Of a DNA stretch of 64,000 nucleotides, positions 44,286 to 55,397 are shown in pieces. The DNA lies in the NCBI GenBank assembly GCA_022497155.1, contig MU385776.1, positions 62,001 through 126,000 of the forward strand, read 5' to 3'. Below the pieces are notes generated by a model. It ran no database searches, had not been told where the DNA came from, and was given only the letters and a program-made list of their open reading frames with translations. This stretch comes from Whalleya microplaca. Its lineage: Eukaryota; Ascomycota; Sordariomycetes; Xylariales; Xylariaceae. Position numbers and translations under genes: made by a program. How positions within the stretch are numbered: position 1 is the first letter of the stretch; the number at the start of each line of letters is the position of its first letter.

Positions 44286-47156
44286 TCACGGCGCCTGCGT
44301 CTGAGAACACGTACCCTGCTGTGTGACGGTTTGCGTGACAGTGACCACTACTGGCGCATTGGCACCACCGCTTGCAGTGGCACTTTCGCCTGATGCAGCA
44401 CCACCGCCTGAAGCGGCACCACTACCTGAAGCGGCACCACTACCTGAAGCGGCTCCACCACCTGAAATGGCACCAACACTTGAAGTTCCTGAAGGAATGG
44501 GCAAGGTAACTTCAGAGGCCTCGGCAGTCGGTGTGGTCCCAACAGTTGCTGGGGTCTCAGCAGTCGAACCCCCGTTAGGCTGACCGTAGCCACCTGACGG
44601 CGAGGGTACTGGAGTGGTTAGACCCTGCGATGCAGTACTGGCTCCCGAGCCACTCGTCGAACCTGAACCGGCTCCATTGGGAACCGTAGCTGTCGCAGAT
44701 TGTGCCGTCCCCGATGCCGAGTTCGGCGTCGCAGTAGGCACTGTAGACGAGCTGGCTTGGGAGCTACTCGAACCAGAGTCCGTGCCAGATCCAGACGCTG
44801 AGGATCCGATTTCGAACTTAGCGATCGCCGCACAGAAGTTGTTGCGGTTGTCTTTGTCAAGAGCGACCGACTGACCATCGACTGTAATCATGTTGACTGC
44901 AGCCTTGGTGCTGACCCCGAAGAGGTGAACGTTAGTGGACTCCTCAATGCTAATCATGTTGTCCTGGCAATTCTGGAGGTCGACACATTCTTGTCCGTAG
45001 TTGTCGAAAAAGCTGTATAGACCAGTGCCATAGACATAGACCGCTGAGGAGTTCGTGACACGAAGACCCCACGAACGAGCACAACCTCCTGGTTGCCCAT
45101 TGCAAGACGTCTCGAAATTCGGGTCAACGAAGCCTTCTTGAACCTTAACGCCTTGAGTAGCATCAGGGTTGGGCTGGTAGTATGGTGTCTCTGATTGAGC
45201 CACACCAATGAAGACATTCTCGGCGTTAGCGATTTGGTAATTGTATAAGATACTGTGCTCAGAAGCAGTGCCCCAAAACCAAACGGGCTTTTGTGACTCG
45301 ATGAGAACACCACGGCCGTTAAAAATATTGATCTGGTCGTGATCCTCAAGATCAAGCTCGTGATCGGCAACCCAGAACCAGCAGTTCTCAATGTATGCTG
45401 AGGCTGTCTGGGTAAGGTGAAGCATCATAAAGGAGCCCATGCACTCAGGATTAGCTGTGGTGGTAACGTTGGGGTTCTTGGCGCATTTGTCGGATTGCAG
45501 TTCAGTACCAGCTGTTCCGCCAATACGGAAGTGGACATCCCACATGCCAGCAGCACCATTTTCCGACCCAGCAAGGTTCCACTGCATGAGTATGGCACCA
45601 GGAGCAGGGCCCTTGGTTTCGATGACGAGGTCGGACATCTCGACATTACCCACATCGCCAGCTTCACCAACCTGAAGGACGGGAACAGGCTTGCTCTCAT
45701 CAGAGAACTTGTCACCCGTAGCCATTAGAAGTGGCCACATCTCTCCGGTAATCCTGATATTCTTAGGGATCTTGACAGTGTCGGAGATCAAGTAAGCACC
45801 ATGATCGAAGTAGATGATATCTCCCTCTTTCGCATTGTCAAAAATCTTCTGGATGGCAGCAGTGTCATCAGTTGTACCGTCACCTTTGGCACCTGACGAC
45901 TTCACACTGACGAAGTTGCTCGACGGAACACCCTCATATTGAGGCTTGACGCGTGTGAAAATCTTGCCGTTGTCGCTCAGTAGGCCTTTGGGCTTGGTGA
46001 CACTATCCTTGGCCGTCTGAACAGCCTTACCAACGCGTCCGGAGTACTGTCGACCCTGAGTGAATCCAGCAATGAGCTGGTTTCCTTGAAGTAAGGAGGT
46101 CTTGTCTTTCGCATACTGGACGGCAGTGGGAACAGATTCGGTCATATCCACATTGTCGAGAATCAGCGTGTTGTTTGTGTCGGGCTGGTCTGTCCTGTAA
46201 AGAGTGTTGATGCCAACACCAACGTTCGAGATCTTGCTGTCGACAAGGAGCAATGACCCAACCTTGATCGTTTCCAAGGTATCACTAGTCATGTCAATAC
46301 CAATCTTCCCACCGTTAATATTGATGTCCTGCATAAGCCAAAGCCAGTTCCAAATCATGTGAATGGCAGTGTTGCAGTTGTTGAAGGTCATATTGCGACT
46401 CGTGTATTGCTGGCTACCAATGTCAGCCCCAATACCTCCGCCATTGAACGTGAGGTCAGCCATGAAGCCACCGCTTCCATTTTCGATAAAGAGCCCCTTC
46501 TGCATATTCGCTTCACTGGTATCAGGGTTCATCTCGAAAACGATGTTCTGCAAACTAGTGGCCTGGGCCACTTGCCAGTGGATACCAGCACCTTTGCTGA
46601 GCGGCACATCTTTGATATCGATGATGAAGTTGCGGACCTGACGGAAGAAGTTGTTCTGGTTGATGTACCAGTTGCTGGCCGGGTCGGTCGAATAATCGTA
46701 AGGGTTCGCGTCAATCACGCCCATTCCGTCAAAGCTAGCTGTCGCCTTGAGAGTAGGCATGTTGATAGCATCACCAACAAACTGGGTGTAGTATGTCTGG
46801 AAGATTGGCTTGCTGACCAGGTAAGTGCCCGGAGGGAAGTACACTAGAGCTGGAGCATTTGTTCTCGAATCGCAGTGCTGAATACATCGGGTGCTGCCGT
46901 CTTGCACGGCCTTGTTGAGCGCGTCAGTGTCGTCAGTAACGCCATCTCCTTTCGCGCCATAGTCCTTGACGTTGCGGAAGACTTTGTTGTTTGCATCACC
47001 GAATACCGAGACTCCCTGGCGCTCGATATTTGCAACCCAGTAGCTGGATCCTGCATCTTCTCGTTGCTGCACAGCAGTCGTCGGGCTGGCATCAACAGCG
47101 CCTGAGAGAAGGCGTAACGCCAAGAAGGAAGCTGTAAGAAGTCTGGAAAGTCCCAT
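44286..47156 (-). CDS. GH55 exo-beta-1,3-glucanase, secreted
   Basis: Releases glucose from beta-1,3-glucan of fungal walls or storage polymer. A single coding exon gives 956 aa. A signal peptide is clear (MGLSRLLTASFLALRLLSGA, cut near residue 20-24). Two right-handed beta-helix halves each begin with the pectate-lyase-3-like signature: YGAKGDGVTDDTDAL (about 66-80) and SGAKGDGTTDDTAAI (about 421-435). This double layout and the WFWVADHELD stretch (about 595-604) are typical of GH55. After about residue 765 the protein turns into a Ser/Gly/Ala/Thr-rich tail with short tandem repeats. It ends VVVTVTQTVTQQGTCSQTQAP, probably an O-glycosylated linker; no GPI signal is obvious. A leader intron appears to precede the coding exon. 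Confidence 0.92.
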   Translation of the reverse strand: MGLSRLLTASFLALRLLSGAVDASPTTAVQQREDAGSSYWVANIERQGVSVFGDANNKVFRNVKDYGAKGDGVTDDTDALNKAVQDGSTRCIQHCDSRTNAPALVYFPPGTYLVSKPIFQTYYTQFVGDAINMPTLKATASFDGMGVIDANPYDYSTDPASNWYINQNNFFRQVRNFIIDIKDVPLSKGAGIHWQVAQATSLQNIVFEMNPDTSEANMQKGLFIENGSGGFMADLTFNGGGIGADIGSQQYTSRNMTFNNCNTAIHMIWNWLWLMQDININGGKIGIDMTSDTLETIKVGSLLLVDSKISNVGVGINTLYRTDQPDTNNTLILDNVDMTESVPTAVQYAKDKTSLLQGNQLIAGFTQGRQYSGRVGKAVQTAKDSVTKPKGLLSDNGKIFTRVKPQYEGVPSSNFVSVKSSGAKGDGTTDDTAAIQKIFDNAKEGDIIYFDHGAYLISDTVKIPKNIRITGEMWPLLMATGDKFSDESKPVPVLQVGEAGDVGNVEMSDLVIETKGPAPGAILMQWNLAGSENGAAGMWDVHFRIGGTAGTELQSDKCAKNPNVTTTANPECMGSFMMLHLTQTASAYIENCWFWVADHELDLEDHDQINIFNGRGVLIESQKPVWFWGTASEHSILYNYQIANAENVFIGVAQSETPYYQPNPDATQGVKVQEGFVDPNFETSCNGQPGGCARSWGLRVTNSSAVYVYGTGLYSFFDNYGQECVDLQNCQDNMISIEESTNVHLFGVSTKAAVNMITVDGQSVALDKDNRNNFCAAIAKFEIGSSASGSGTDSGSSSSQASSSTVPTATPNSASGTAQSATATVPNGAGSGSTSGSGASTASQGLTTPVPSPSGGYGQPNGGSTAETPATVGTTPTAEASEVTLPIPSGTSSVGAISGGGAASGSGAASGSGAASGGGAASGESATASGGANAPVVVTVTQTVTQQGTCSQTQAP
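44395..44470 (-). repeat. 18-bp coding minisatellite in the GH55 tail
   Basis: About four units of 18 bp encode the repeated hexapeptide GAASGS/GAASGG in the wall-protein-like tail. Units differ by a few silent or conservative changes. Copy number probably varies between strains. Confidence 0.75.
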
Positions 47157-47198
47157 CTTCGCTGTAGTACCAGCTAGTCGTAGACGGACTTCACAACT

Positions 47199-47625
47199 CT
47201 GTTAAACTAGAATGAAGGGGGATATGGCTGATGCTATTTTAATATCAGTTTTTACTCCTCCAGGGATATAATAAGTGCGAGTAGTAGAATGCGTCAATGT
47301 GGGTATATGACAAATGAAATGGATGTTTTGTAGATAGGAAAGTATAAGTGGAAGGATAGCTGAAGAAATAGGGCTTTTGAAAAGGCACAGAAGGGTAGGA
47401 GTCAGAAACAAAGTGTTGGTGAATCAAAGCATTTTTGTCGTGATCTGTATGGTTGTGATTCGGGCAGTGGTAGACAATAGTAATTGTTTGTGTGAATAGG
47501 TAGATATGTGGACAAATATAGGGCGTATGACGTGGGTCTTTGTATAGAAAGATGAGGAGAAACGATGAGTTTGCCTCTTCAACAAGGGAATAATAATCGG
47601 AGTGTGTGAAGGTCAAAGGACTTAC
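47199..47625 (-). promoter_or_regulatory. Putative 427-bp intron in the GH55 5' leader
   Basis: On minus, a consensus donor (AAT|GTAAGTCC at 47625) and a pyrimidine-rich acceptor (TAGTTTAACAG ending at 47199) bracket AT-rich sequence, 42 bp before the ATG. The upstream side (47630-47990) is C/T-rich on minus, like a long leader or core promoter. Inferred from splice signals only. Confidence 0.4.
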
Positions 47626-50600
47626 ATTGACAAATGTTCAGTCGTCGTGTTCATTGACCTGTTCTTTCGAACAGGGTGACGAGGTCAACGATTGCCAGCA
47701 GCCAGAGGTCGGGTCAGTGTGGTCTAAAGGTCTCCTCTTGGAAGAATGAATGAGTCTGTCGAAAGGAGTGTAGGATTGTAGGTGACAAGAGAAAAGAGTG
47801 ACTGATGAGGCACCAAGAAATAAAAAATGAATGCGTCCAGACGTCGAGCGTAGGAAAAAGGTGGTGTTGAGGAAAAGTAGAGAAGATGATGTTGGGAGTT
47901 GAGGTGAGGTATGGTGCTGGCACTGAGCAACCGATATGGAAGTACAGCAAGAAAGGTTGCCAGGGTCTAGCAGCCCCAATATTTATGTACACATATAGCT
48001 ACCCAGCTACCTTAGGTAATGGGATGCACAGCTGCCGTATCCAAGCATGCCCAGGTGTACTTGCCCTCCCCATGACATTTCCCCAGCCGGTCTTTTCATC
48101 TGAACAGAAGGATCTCTGGCAAGGTTGAGTGGTACCTCTTTCTCTATAGCAGGTACTTTACATTTCATTGGCTGGCGTTTCTTAGCCGAGCGGCACTAGT
48201 ATCCTCCTGGTTTATTTCCAATAACTATGCGTACCTACTTGGGAAATTTCCTAAAATGGGGTTTCCACAATCACCCTAACCACCAGTGGCTCCTGTAACA
48301 CTTAAATTGAAAAGTACCCAGGTACGTGCTTTGGCGTGGTTACAGCGTACATCGGTATGTACATTCATGTATGGAGTGTGCTCAAGTGCTGTTGCCAAGC
48401 AGAGGAATGCTTGGGCCAGAGGTGGCAGGGTGGCTATTATAGGTTACCTAGATAGAGTGCTTGTACACTGTAGGGGCCCTTGGAATGGAAGCAACCACCT
48501 ACAGGAGCCTTACAGCCACAATACAGAACCGGTTGACCCCCTTCAAAAACGAGGTCGTAGCCGAAAAGACATGGTAATTGGATGCCATTTTCTCGTGCTT
48601 CAAACACGCCTTCTTTGTACATCATATCATGCCCAAAAGCGAGATGCACATATACGTGACACATACCCAGCTGATAGCCGATACTAACACGAGTCACTGG
48701 AGTACGACATCGGGCGAATCTTTTTGTATTAGACGCAACTTGAAGACACTCCGCGCTCCCGTCCGTATCACTATCATGTAGATAGACACAGAACTCATCG
48801 TCGGTAGTTTTGGTCCTGCGTTGTCGCCAATAGGAGACCAGGATTGAGGCAATCCAGCTGAGGCGATCCTTAATTGCTCCGGGCCTATTATGTCATCCCC
48901 GCGAAAATACAAGCTTCAATTTGTTCCAACTAACACTCTGTTACACCTGGAATAGAATGCCGTCTACATCGAAATAATACATGTACATAACTACAAAAAG
49001 TGATTGCTTCTATTATCTCAAGGAAAGCAGGTGTTACCTAGGTAGATACTAGTGAGGAATACCTACCAACCAGGGAGGCAGAGTGAGTCTTCACCTTAGA
49101 AACGAAACAACGGTGGCTACCGGTGGGGCGATTTGACAGGATAGGATGGGATGATGTCAACCTTAGCATTGCCCCTGAATAAAAGCACAACGGTTTCAGA
49201 TAGGCCTGGGCGGCTGCATTCTAGGGGCGTTTACCGTTATCGATAGGGGCTTCGGAGCTGCAAGGTACGGCACCCATGAGCGGGACAGCCCCTCTAGCGT
49301 CTCTCCAATTACATGTACATGGGCTCCCAGCCAACCACTTCCTTGGTTTGCATTCCCTCCAAATCTGCTTGTACATCCGTATTCCATCCAGTCTTACACT
49401 CATTTTTCTCCTAGGCTTCCACAAACATACATGCATACGGAGAGAGGCAGAGAAGGGAACACGGACCGCAATGCTGTGGAAGGGGCATTGTTGGACATTC
49501 ATCTCTTGCGTTGAAACCAAACTTCATGGCCGTACCTTGCATGTAAACTCCAGCTATGTACGGAGTAGATTCATTCGATCTGTCAGCTTTAGAATGAACC
49601 TACTGTCACACCTTCAATATAACTATAATAAAGCCTTGCCACGCTAAGTCTATAACACTGCTTTATATATATGCGCCATGTGGCGGCACGCAAATGTCAC
49701 CTTCCGAGATAACATAGATTCTCGGCTTGATCTCGTTTGGTTCTAACGAATGATTTCAGCCATTCCATTGCTGAATTTTTTACATGCGAATATCATTTCA
49801 TACGTTTGCAGGTAGTTAGTTAAGGTTATTTCTCTGTAGCCTTGTCGATATTACAACCTCGGCAGAACATGCAGAGCCTCGTAGGCTTCGGCTAGTAACT
49901 CATTATTGTAGCCGTAGCCGCTCTATCGGGTTCTAGGCTCCCATATGCGGCTCCAGATCTTAGGAGGATCGGAAGCGATCCCTTATTTCAAGTAGCGAAA
50001 CATCTGACCGGCCGCCCCCAGCGGCGCGTGAAACAATGTCATCGCGCCAGTCAAGAAATCTTTCTATCTTCAATAGACGGGGCACTTGAACACGTTCATT
50101 TTAACATCGCCTCCTTGAATACTAGTACAGATGGATCCTCGTTCTATCGTTATTACTGTAGCTGTACTAGGTTCTATCACGCACGCGGAACACCCTAGGT
50201 TCTGCTCTGCATGAAATATCACTACTATAGATGTGTAGTCCACTACCAACCTATCAACGTTCGAACACGATCTACACATGCATCTGTACATAATAGTATG
50301 TAGATAACACCACATGTGTGGTTTGCCTTGTGTTCAGGTGTTTCGAAACAAGATTCCGACCCCTGACCAGGATCATAGAAAAGCTCAGGGGCCACGTTTG
50401 ATCAGCGCCCGGGTACCTGATCGTGGGGTAGTTTTACAGGTCCGTGGCCTCCGCCGCATAGCGTGCCCGGGAGATCTGCCCCGAGCGGTTGTATTTTCCT
50501 CGGGAGATTTTCAATTGACGATGTTCATCAGACGAAAGTGATCTTCTCCAATGCGGATGACGTATCGTTAGCGCCTTGCAAATCAGTAGTTAAAATCAAT

Positions 50601-51045
50601 TAAGGCCTGCTGACATGTAGCTATTAATAAAGACTGAGGTGGGTAGAACGGCCTCTACCTACTTCAACACGATCACCAAAGAAATACAACTAACACTTAA
50701 GTACGTAGAACACGAGGAGGAGAAAAGGAAATCCGAAGGTACACTTAACGACATTATTACGTCAGTTGCATACATAAATGTAGCTGGAGGCTGCATCGCG
50801 AATATTGGTACCAGTACGAAAAGTAGATTCCAGATTCACAACCTCTCATATGACTATATAAGCCATATCATTATGTTCCTAAGAGCATGATCACAAACCG
50901 AACTGCCTAAATTTTCTATAGCGTGCACATGCTCAAGCAAAAATACCACAATAGTTCCGCGACCAGATATACCGCACCGTTAATAATATTGAAGTCGTTA
51001 GGGAACACGAAACCTCATACATGTACATGTATACAATGCCCAAAC
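47626..51045. other. Gene-poor region between GH55 and RutA-like genes
   Basis: About 3.4 kb without a supportable gene. The first 400 bp are the C/T-rich (minus) leader and promoter of the GH55 gene. Frames at 48286-48687, 49276-49647 and 50314-50541 lack splice context and domains. A GC-rich patch with CCCGGG and TGATCA words lies around 50390-50480. Several ACATGTACAT palindromic words occur (for example near 49310 and 51020). Confidence 0.45.
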
Positions 51046-52224
51046 CTACACCTTCCCCTGTCTACTCTTCATCAAAGGCTGTATCTTCTGTCCGAACTTA
51101 TCCTGTACACAATCGGAAGTTAGTAAATTTTCCGTCTACGAGATTTGGGGACTTCCTAATCGAAGGTATAATTAAGGAATAGAATATACGAAAATACGTA
51201 CCAGACCCTCTAAGAAGTCATCAAATGTAATCATAATGCCCTTGGTTCCTGGTACACTGGCAACCTCATCCAGCATGCTAGCGACTTTCTCATATGAACC
51301 CACGAGCGTCCCCTGATTCATGTTAACGGCGCCCTCCGGCAGACCGAGGTTCTTAGCCGTGGAATGGGCGTCGGCGTTGGTATCCTTAGACGACTGCGAC
51401 GTCATCCAGGCCAGTGCGTCCGCGTCCGCGCCATCGTTATACAGCTTCCATTTGGCTTGCGCTGCCTCGTCCGTCTCCTCGGCGATGACCATGAAGAGGA
51501 CGTACGAGCCGACATCACGGCCTGCCTTTTCAGCCGCCTCGATCAGACGCGATGTCGCTTGTCCGTACGCCGTCGGCGTGTTGATGCCCGCGCCCATCGC
51601 GAAGTTGAAGTCGGCGTATTGAGAGGCAAACTCGATACCGCGACCGGACTGGCCCGCGGCAACGATCTTGACGCCGCCCTGGGGCCGCGGTGACAGTTTG
51701 CAGTCCTCCATTGTGAAGTGCTTCCCCTTGAAGTTGGAGACACCGTCTTTCCAGAGGTCTTTCATGACTTGCACGTACTCCGTGGCGTAATCATATCGGT
51801 ATCCGAAGTACTGGTCGCCCGGCCACAGGCCCATCTGTGTGTACTCGGCTGATTGCCAGCCAGTGACGATGTTGATTCCGAAGCGGCCCGGGGCCACGGA
51901 GTCAATCGTAGTCGCCATGCGGGCTACCAATGCGGGCGGCAATGTGAGGATGGCTGTCGAGGCGAATAGCTTGATCTTGGAGGTGACAGCAGCCAGGGCG
52001 GACATGAGTGTGAAGGATTCAAGGTTATGGTTCCAGAATTCACTCTTCCCATCAAATCCACGAAGCTTGATCATGGACAGCGCGAAATCGAAGCCATAGC
52101 CCTCTGCTTTCTGCGCGATCTGCTTGTTTAGATCAAAGCTAGGCATGTACTGGGGCGAGGTCGTTGAGATGAGCCAGCCATTGTTGCCAATTGGGATAAA
52201 GACGCCAATATCTATCGAGCCCAT
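51046..52224 (-). CDS. RutA-like pyrimidine monooxygenase (bacterial-type luciferase family)
   Basis: FMNH2-dependent monooxygenase whose bacterial homologue RutA opens the uracil ring. Two exons: 52224-51202 and 51102-51046, 359 aa. A 99-bp intron (GTACGT, branch TACTAAC, acceptor TACAG) separates the last 18 residues. The start is the ATG before GSIDIGVF. Near-identical RutA blocks run along the whole chain: [15 protein letters not shown], the flavin-region [49 protein letters not shown]-equivalent [21 protein letters not shown], and [18 protein letters not shown]. The second exon restores the family C-terminus ([12 protein letters not shown]). Length equals bacterial RutA (about 360). Fungi normally degrade pyrimidines by other routes, so bacterial origin by transfer followed by intron gain is likely. 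No RutB or RutF homologue is visible in the window. Confidence 0.88.
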
Positions 52225-52354
52225 CTTGATAAGTGATTTCTTAGTCAAGTTGCTTTAACCTCCATAGACGACTGTGACCAGATTATAGCAAAATGAAACA
52301 ATAACGAAGCCACGAGTCTCAAGCGGGGTTCAGTATTACTCAGAATAGAGGCAG

Positions 52355-52783
52355 TCAGATCCGTACATCCTCGTTATCTTCGGTGGGCTCCCATATCAAC
52401 CCCGCCATGATCCGGGGGTAACACATTGGGTTGCTCATTCTCGTTGGTGGCCGGGATGCGAGATATGTGACATATCTGTGAGCCGGCATACCAAGATCGC
52501 CCATCTCCTCCCGAATCGGAGTACCCTTGTTATCAAGCTGAGCCCGCATCTAAAATGTGGGAAATGGTTTATCAGAACCTAGCAACTGAGATAATGGTGA
52601 GAGTGAAGGACAACCCAATTAAGCAAATAAAAGGCTTGGTCTAGATATCACTAGTATAGGTCGCAGTAGGGATAGAAATAGATTACACCCAGCTTTGACC
52701 TTCCCCTTATCATAGACATCTGCATCACCATAACCTCCTTGCTTTGGTGTCAGTACAATAGTGAACCCAGATTTCTTGCAATT
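52355..52783 (-). CDS. Partial gene of unknown function upstream of the RutA-like gene
   Basis: Not recognised. On minus, an exon at 52549-52355 begins directly after a CACATTTTAG acceptor-like sequence and encodes 64 residues (MRAQLDNKGTPIREEMGDLG ... NEDVRI, stop). Upstream, 52783-52700 reads NCKKSGFTIVLTPKQGGYGD ... and is preceded by an acceptor-like ACTGTAG, so it too looks like an internal exon. Joining the two in phase 0 needs the weak donor GTCAAA at 52699, or an unseen exon lies between. Protein-like composition and codon order suggest real coding sequence rather than chance. The 5' exons may lie beyond 52800 but I could not find them. Same strand as rutA, 130 bp apart, so they might share a function. 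Confidence 0.35.
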
Positions 52784-54113
52784 CTACAGTTTTTTATTAC
52801 CCCATACGGCCGTCATTTTCGCTCATTTCGGGTAATTTATCAGATAAGGCAGGAGTTCTGAGACAAGTTTGAGGGATAAAGTAATCCTAAACATGTCGTG
52901 ATAGGCATCCATGTTCGCATACTAAGATAGAAGGGACAAATCCATATTTTATTTCACTCTTACTAAGTACCACTCACTTGATAGGCTCTACTAATATCTT
53001 GGCTCCCTCTTGATGAAGGGGTTTTGCTACGATATAGTCGACGTAAGCCTCACTGTCGCTTTTTATGGACATCTGATGAGATGAAACTAATCACATATAT
53101 GTTCGCATTGGTATAGTGATGTTTACTAGTACCTCTAATGTGTTTAGAATACTCGATGAATTTCTTTTAATTGATCTGAAGTTCACTGTGTAGAATGGTG
53201 ATAGCTTATATGACAATAGTCTGTACACTAGGAAATAGAATTATTCTGTTTAGTGCTTCGAGTTGTGGTAATAGGTTTCTTGGTAATAAAATCTTCGTGT
53301 CATTTCTATGTCGTTTCTTTAGAGTTGTTCAAGTCGGTAGAAGTGACACGTGCCTACGGGTATGAGTCTAGGCTTACTTAGTTTCTCGTTATAACTTATC
53401 GTTTACTATCATGGTAAGACTAAAGGGTACGCTTGATCAAGAATTAGTAAATTTCGGTTCTCTAAAGTGACAGCAACTCTTGATAGTATTTCCCCGAGCA
53501 CACTTACACTGGAATTGCATAAGGGTGTGCAGGATATTACTCGCATAGATTTTGAGCCATGCCAGCTGAGCCTGCACCAACTACGATCTATTGTTGCGCA
53601 CAGCTTAGCAATACTGGGGCTTGGCCCGTACATATATTATTCCTCTCACTTGTTGTTAGTGACAGGAACCATATTAATTCACACGACTTTTACCAAGTTA
53701 TTATACCACCACGGACTGTCCCCTACTTATTAGTAGTTACTACCAACTCAGTTACGTGCTAGAGGTTAGATTATATATGATAGGCCCGGGAGCCGCGCAA
53801 CAGTTATGATACGCAGAAAATCCTAGAATAACCATACTATCGTCGTTCATTTATGCATGACACATATAGTATAGAGGCTAAGTCATGTACTGTTTGGATT
53901 ATATCTACCCATAGTCTCAATGATAGCGTCTATTAGAGCGACCTCTATATCCGTACTTTGTAGAGACTCGGATATATGCATAATACCGTATAGACAGGTA
54001 GGCCAGTTTGTTCTTCACATGCGGTATGACGCGCAACTCTCGCGCAACGTCAATCGATCGACTGATGTCCCTTATTTCACGACAGTTGATCAATTGGATC
54101 ACATTCCGTTGCA
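52784..54113. other. AT-rich spacer before the Ap4A phosphorylase gene
   Basis: No supportable gene; short frames with no domain. Probably holds missing 5' sequence of the unknown minus-strand gene at its left and the promoter of the Ap4A phosphorylase at its right. Confidence 0.45.
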
Positions 54114-55142
54114 ATGGCTGAAATGGCGCGCCCGATTGTGCCACCAAATCTTCCAGCACTTGTCAAGACAGCTTTCAACAAGGCACGAGCCAATGGCGAC
54201 TTGACAAATTACCCAACTCAAGTAGCAGTCTTAACACCAGGTTCTGTACCAGTGAGCAGGCATTTATGAGATATTGCTGTATGTCATTAGCTAACGGCCT
54301 TTCAGTTCCAACTTCGTTTCTCGCCAGCTTTGGCTGCCAAGCCCAAAGCTCCAAAGCCTAAGGAACCTAATTCGAAACCGTTCAATCCGTTCGAGAATCC
54401 CGCTCCGGCTCTGCTTGTCGCCCAGCTGCCGCCATCGCACAGATTGGTTCTCAACAAGTTCGCAGTCGTGCCAGAGCATTTTATCCTAGCGACTAAGGAT
54501 GTGAAGCCTCAGACGCATGTTCTCGAGAAAGATGATATAGCCGCAACGTATGCTTGTATCCAGGCTTACCGTACCGAAGGCCGCGAACTATTCGCATTCT
54601 TCAATTCTGGTGAACACTCTGGTGCTAGCCAGCCACATCGGCATCTGCAGCTACTACCCGTTGATCGCATGAGAGACGGCTTGGAAAATGTTGAGCGGGG
54701 CAATGAGTGGGGTGTGCTAGCAGAAAAGCTCAACAGCCAGGAGAAGGTAGTCCCATTCATGGTCTTGACAGCGAGTATGCGTGCAGACATGAGCGCCGAA
54801 GAACGTCATAATGTGTATGTGGACCTGTATCAACATGCTGTCAAAACTGCCTTGGAAATTGGTGAAGTGCCTGATGAAGGTGAGGCGAAAATCAGCTACA
54901 ACTTCGCGATGACGGAGAGCTGCATAGCTCTGTGTCCACGTGTGGCAGAGGGCGCGTTGATCAAGAATAAAGCTGGCGAAGATATTGGCCCAGTGTCTTT
55001 GAATGGAACAGTTCTGGCTGGTACCGCCCTTGTCAAGAACGAGGCCGAGTGGAATGCCCTGAGAGAAGACCCGGATATGCTGCTCGGTGTCCTAAGAACG
55101 ATTGGCATATCGCCTAGCGATGAGGTAGGCACATACATATGA
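54114..55142 (+). CDS. apa2: Ap4A phosphorylase (ATP adenylyltransferase)
   Basis: Cleaves diadenosine tetraphosphate with phosphate to ATP and ADP; HIT superfamily, cytosolic. Two exons: 54114-54251 and 54306-55142. The 54-bp intron is GTGAGC...TTTCAG, and the product is 324 aa, almost the length of yeast Apa1/Apa2. The joined sequence has the substrate-region TPGSVPFQLRFSPALAAKPK, a Lys/Pro-rich loop, NPFENPAPALLVAQL, and LNKFAVVPEHFILAT. The catalytic histidine triad is GASQPHRHLQL (H157, H159, Q161). The C-terminal half carries the conserved YNFAMTESCIALCPR. The start is the first ATG in frame and gives a family-typical N-terminus. Confidence 0.93.
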
Positions 55143-55397
55143 AGAGAAGAAGTGAATGCAAAGTAAAAATTAATTGCAATGACCGCGAGGTCGTGATGTT
55201 TATCTACCTGTATAGACAAAAGCATTCCGAAGCCTATCACCGTAAGTACACACTGCTCCCTAAGCTCAAATTATTTCCATCGTTCTGATACACGATTTCC
55301 TAGTGGTCCTATGATACACACTTACAAGCCTTAATGAGGTGGTGTACAGGCTTTGGACCAAATCAAATCTCTCGTCGAGTCAACGAGCCCAATTTCT

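Noticed and set aside
46359..46847. A 162-codon frame on plus inside the GH55 gene
   Set aside because: Antisense shadow of a well-conserved glucanase exon; no domain.
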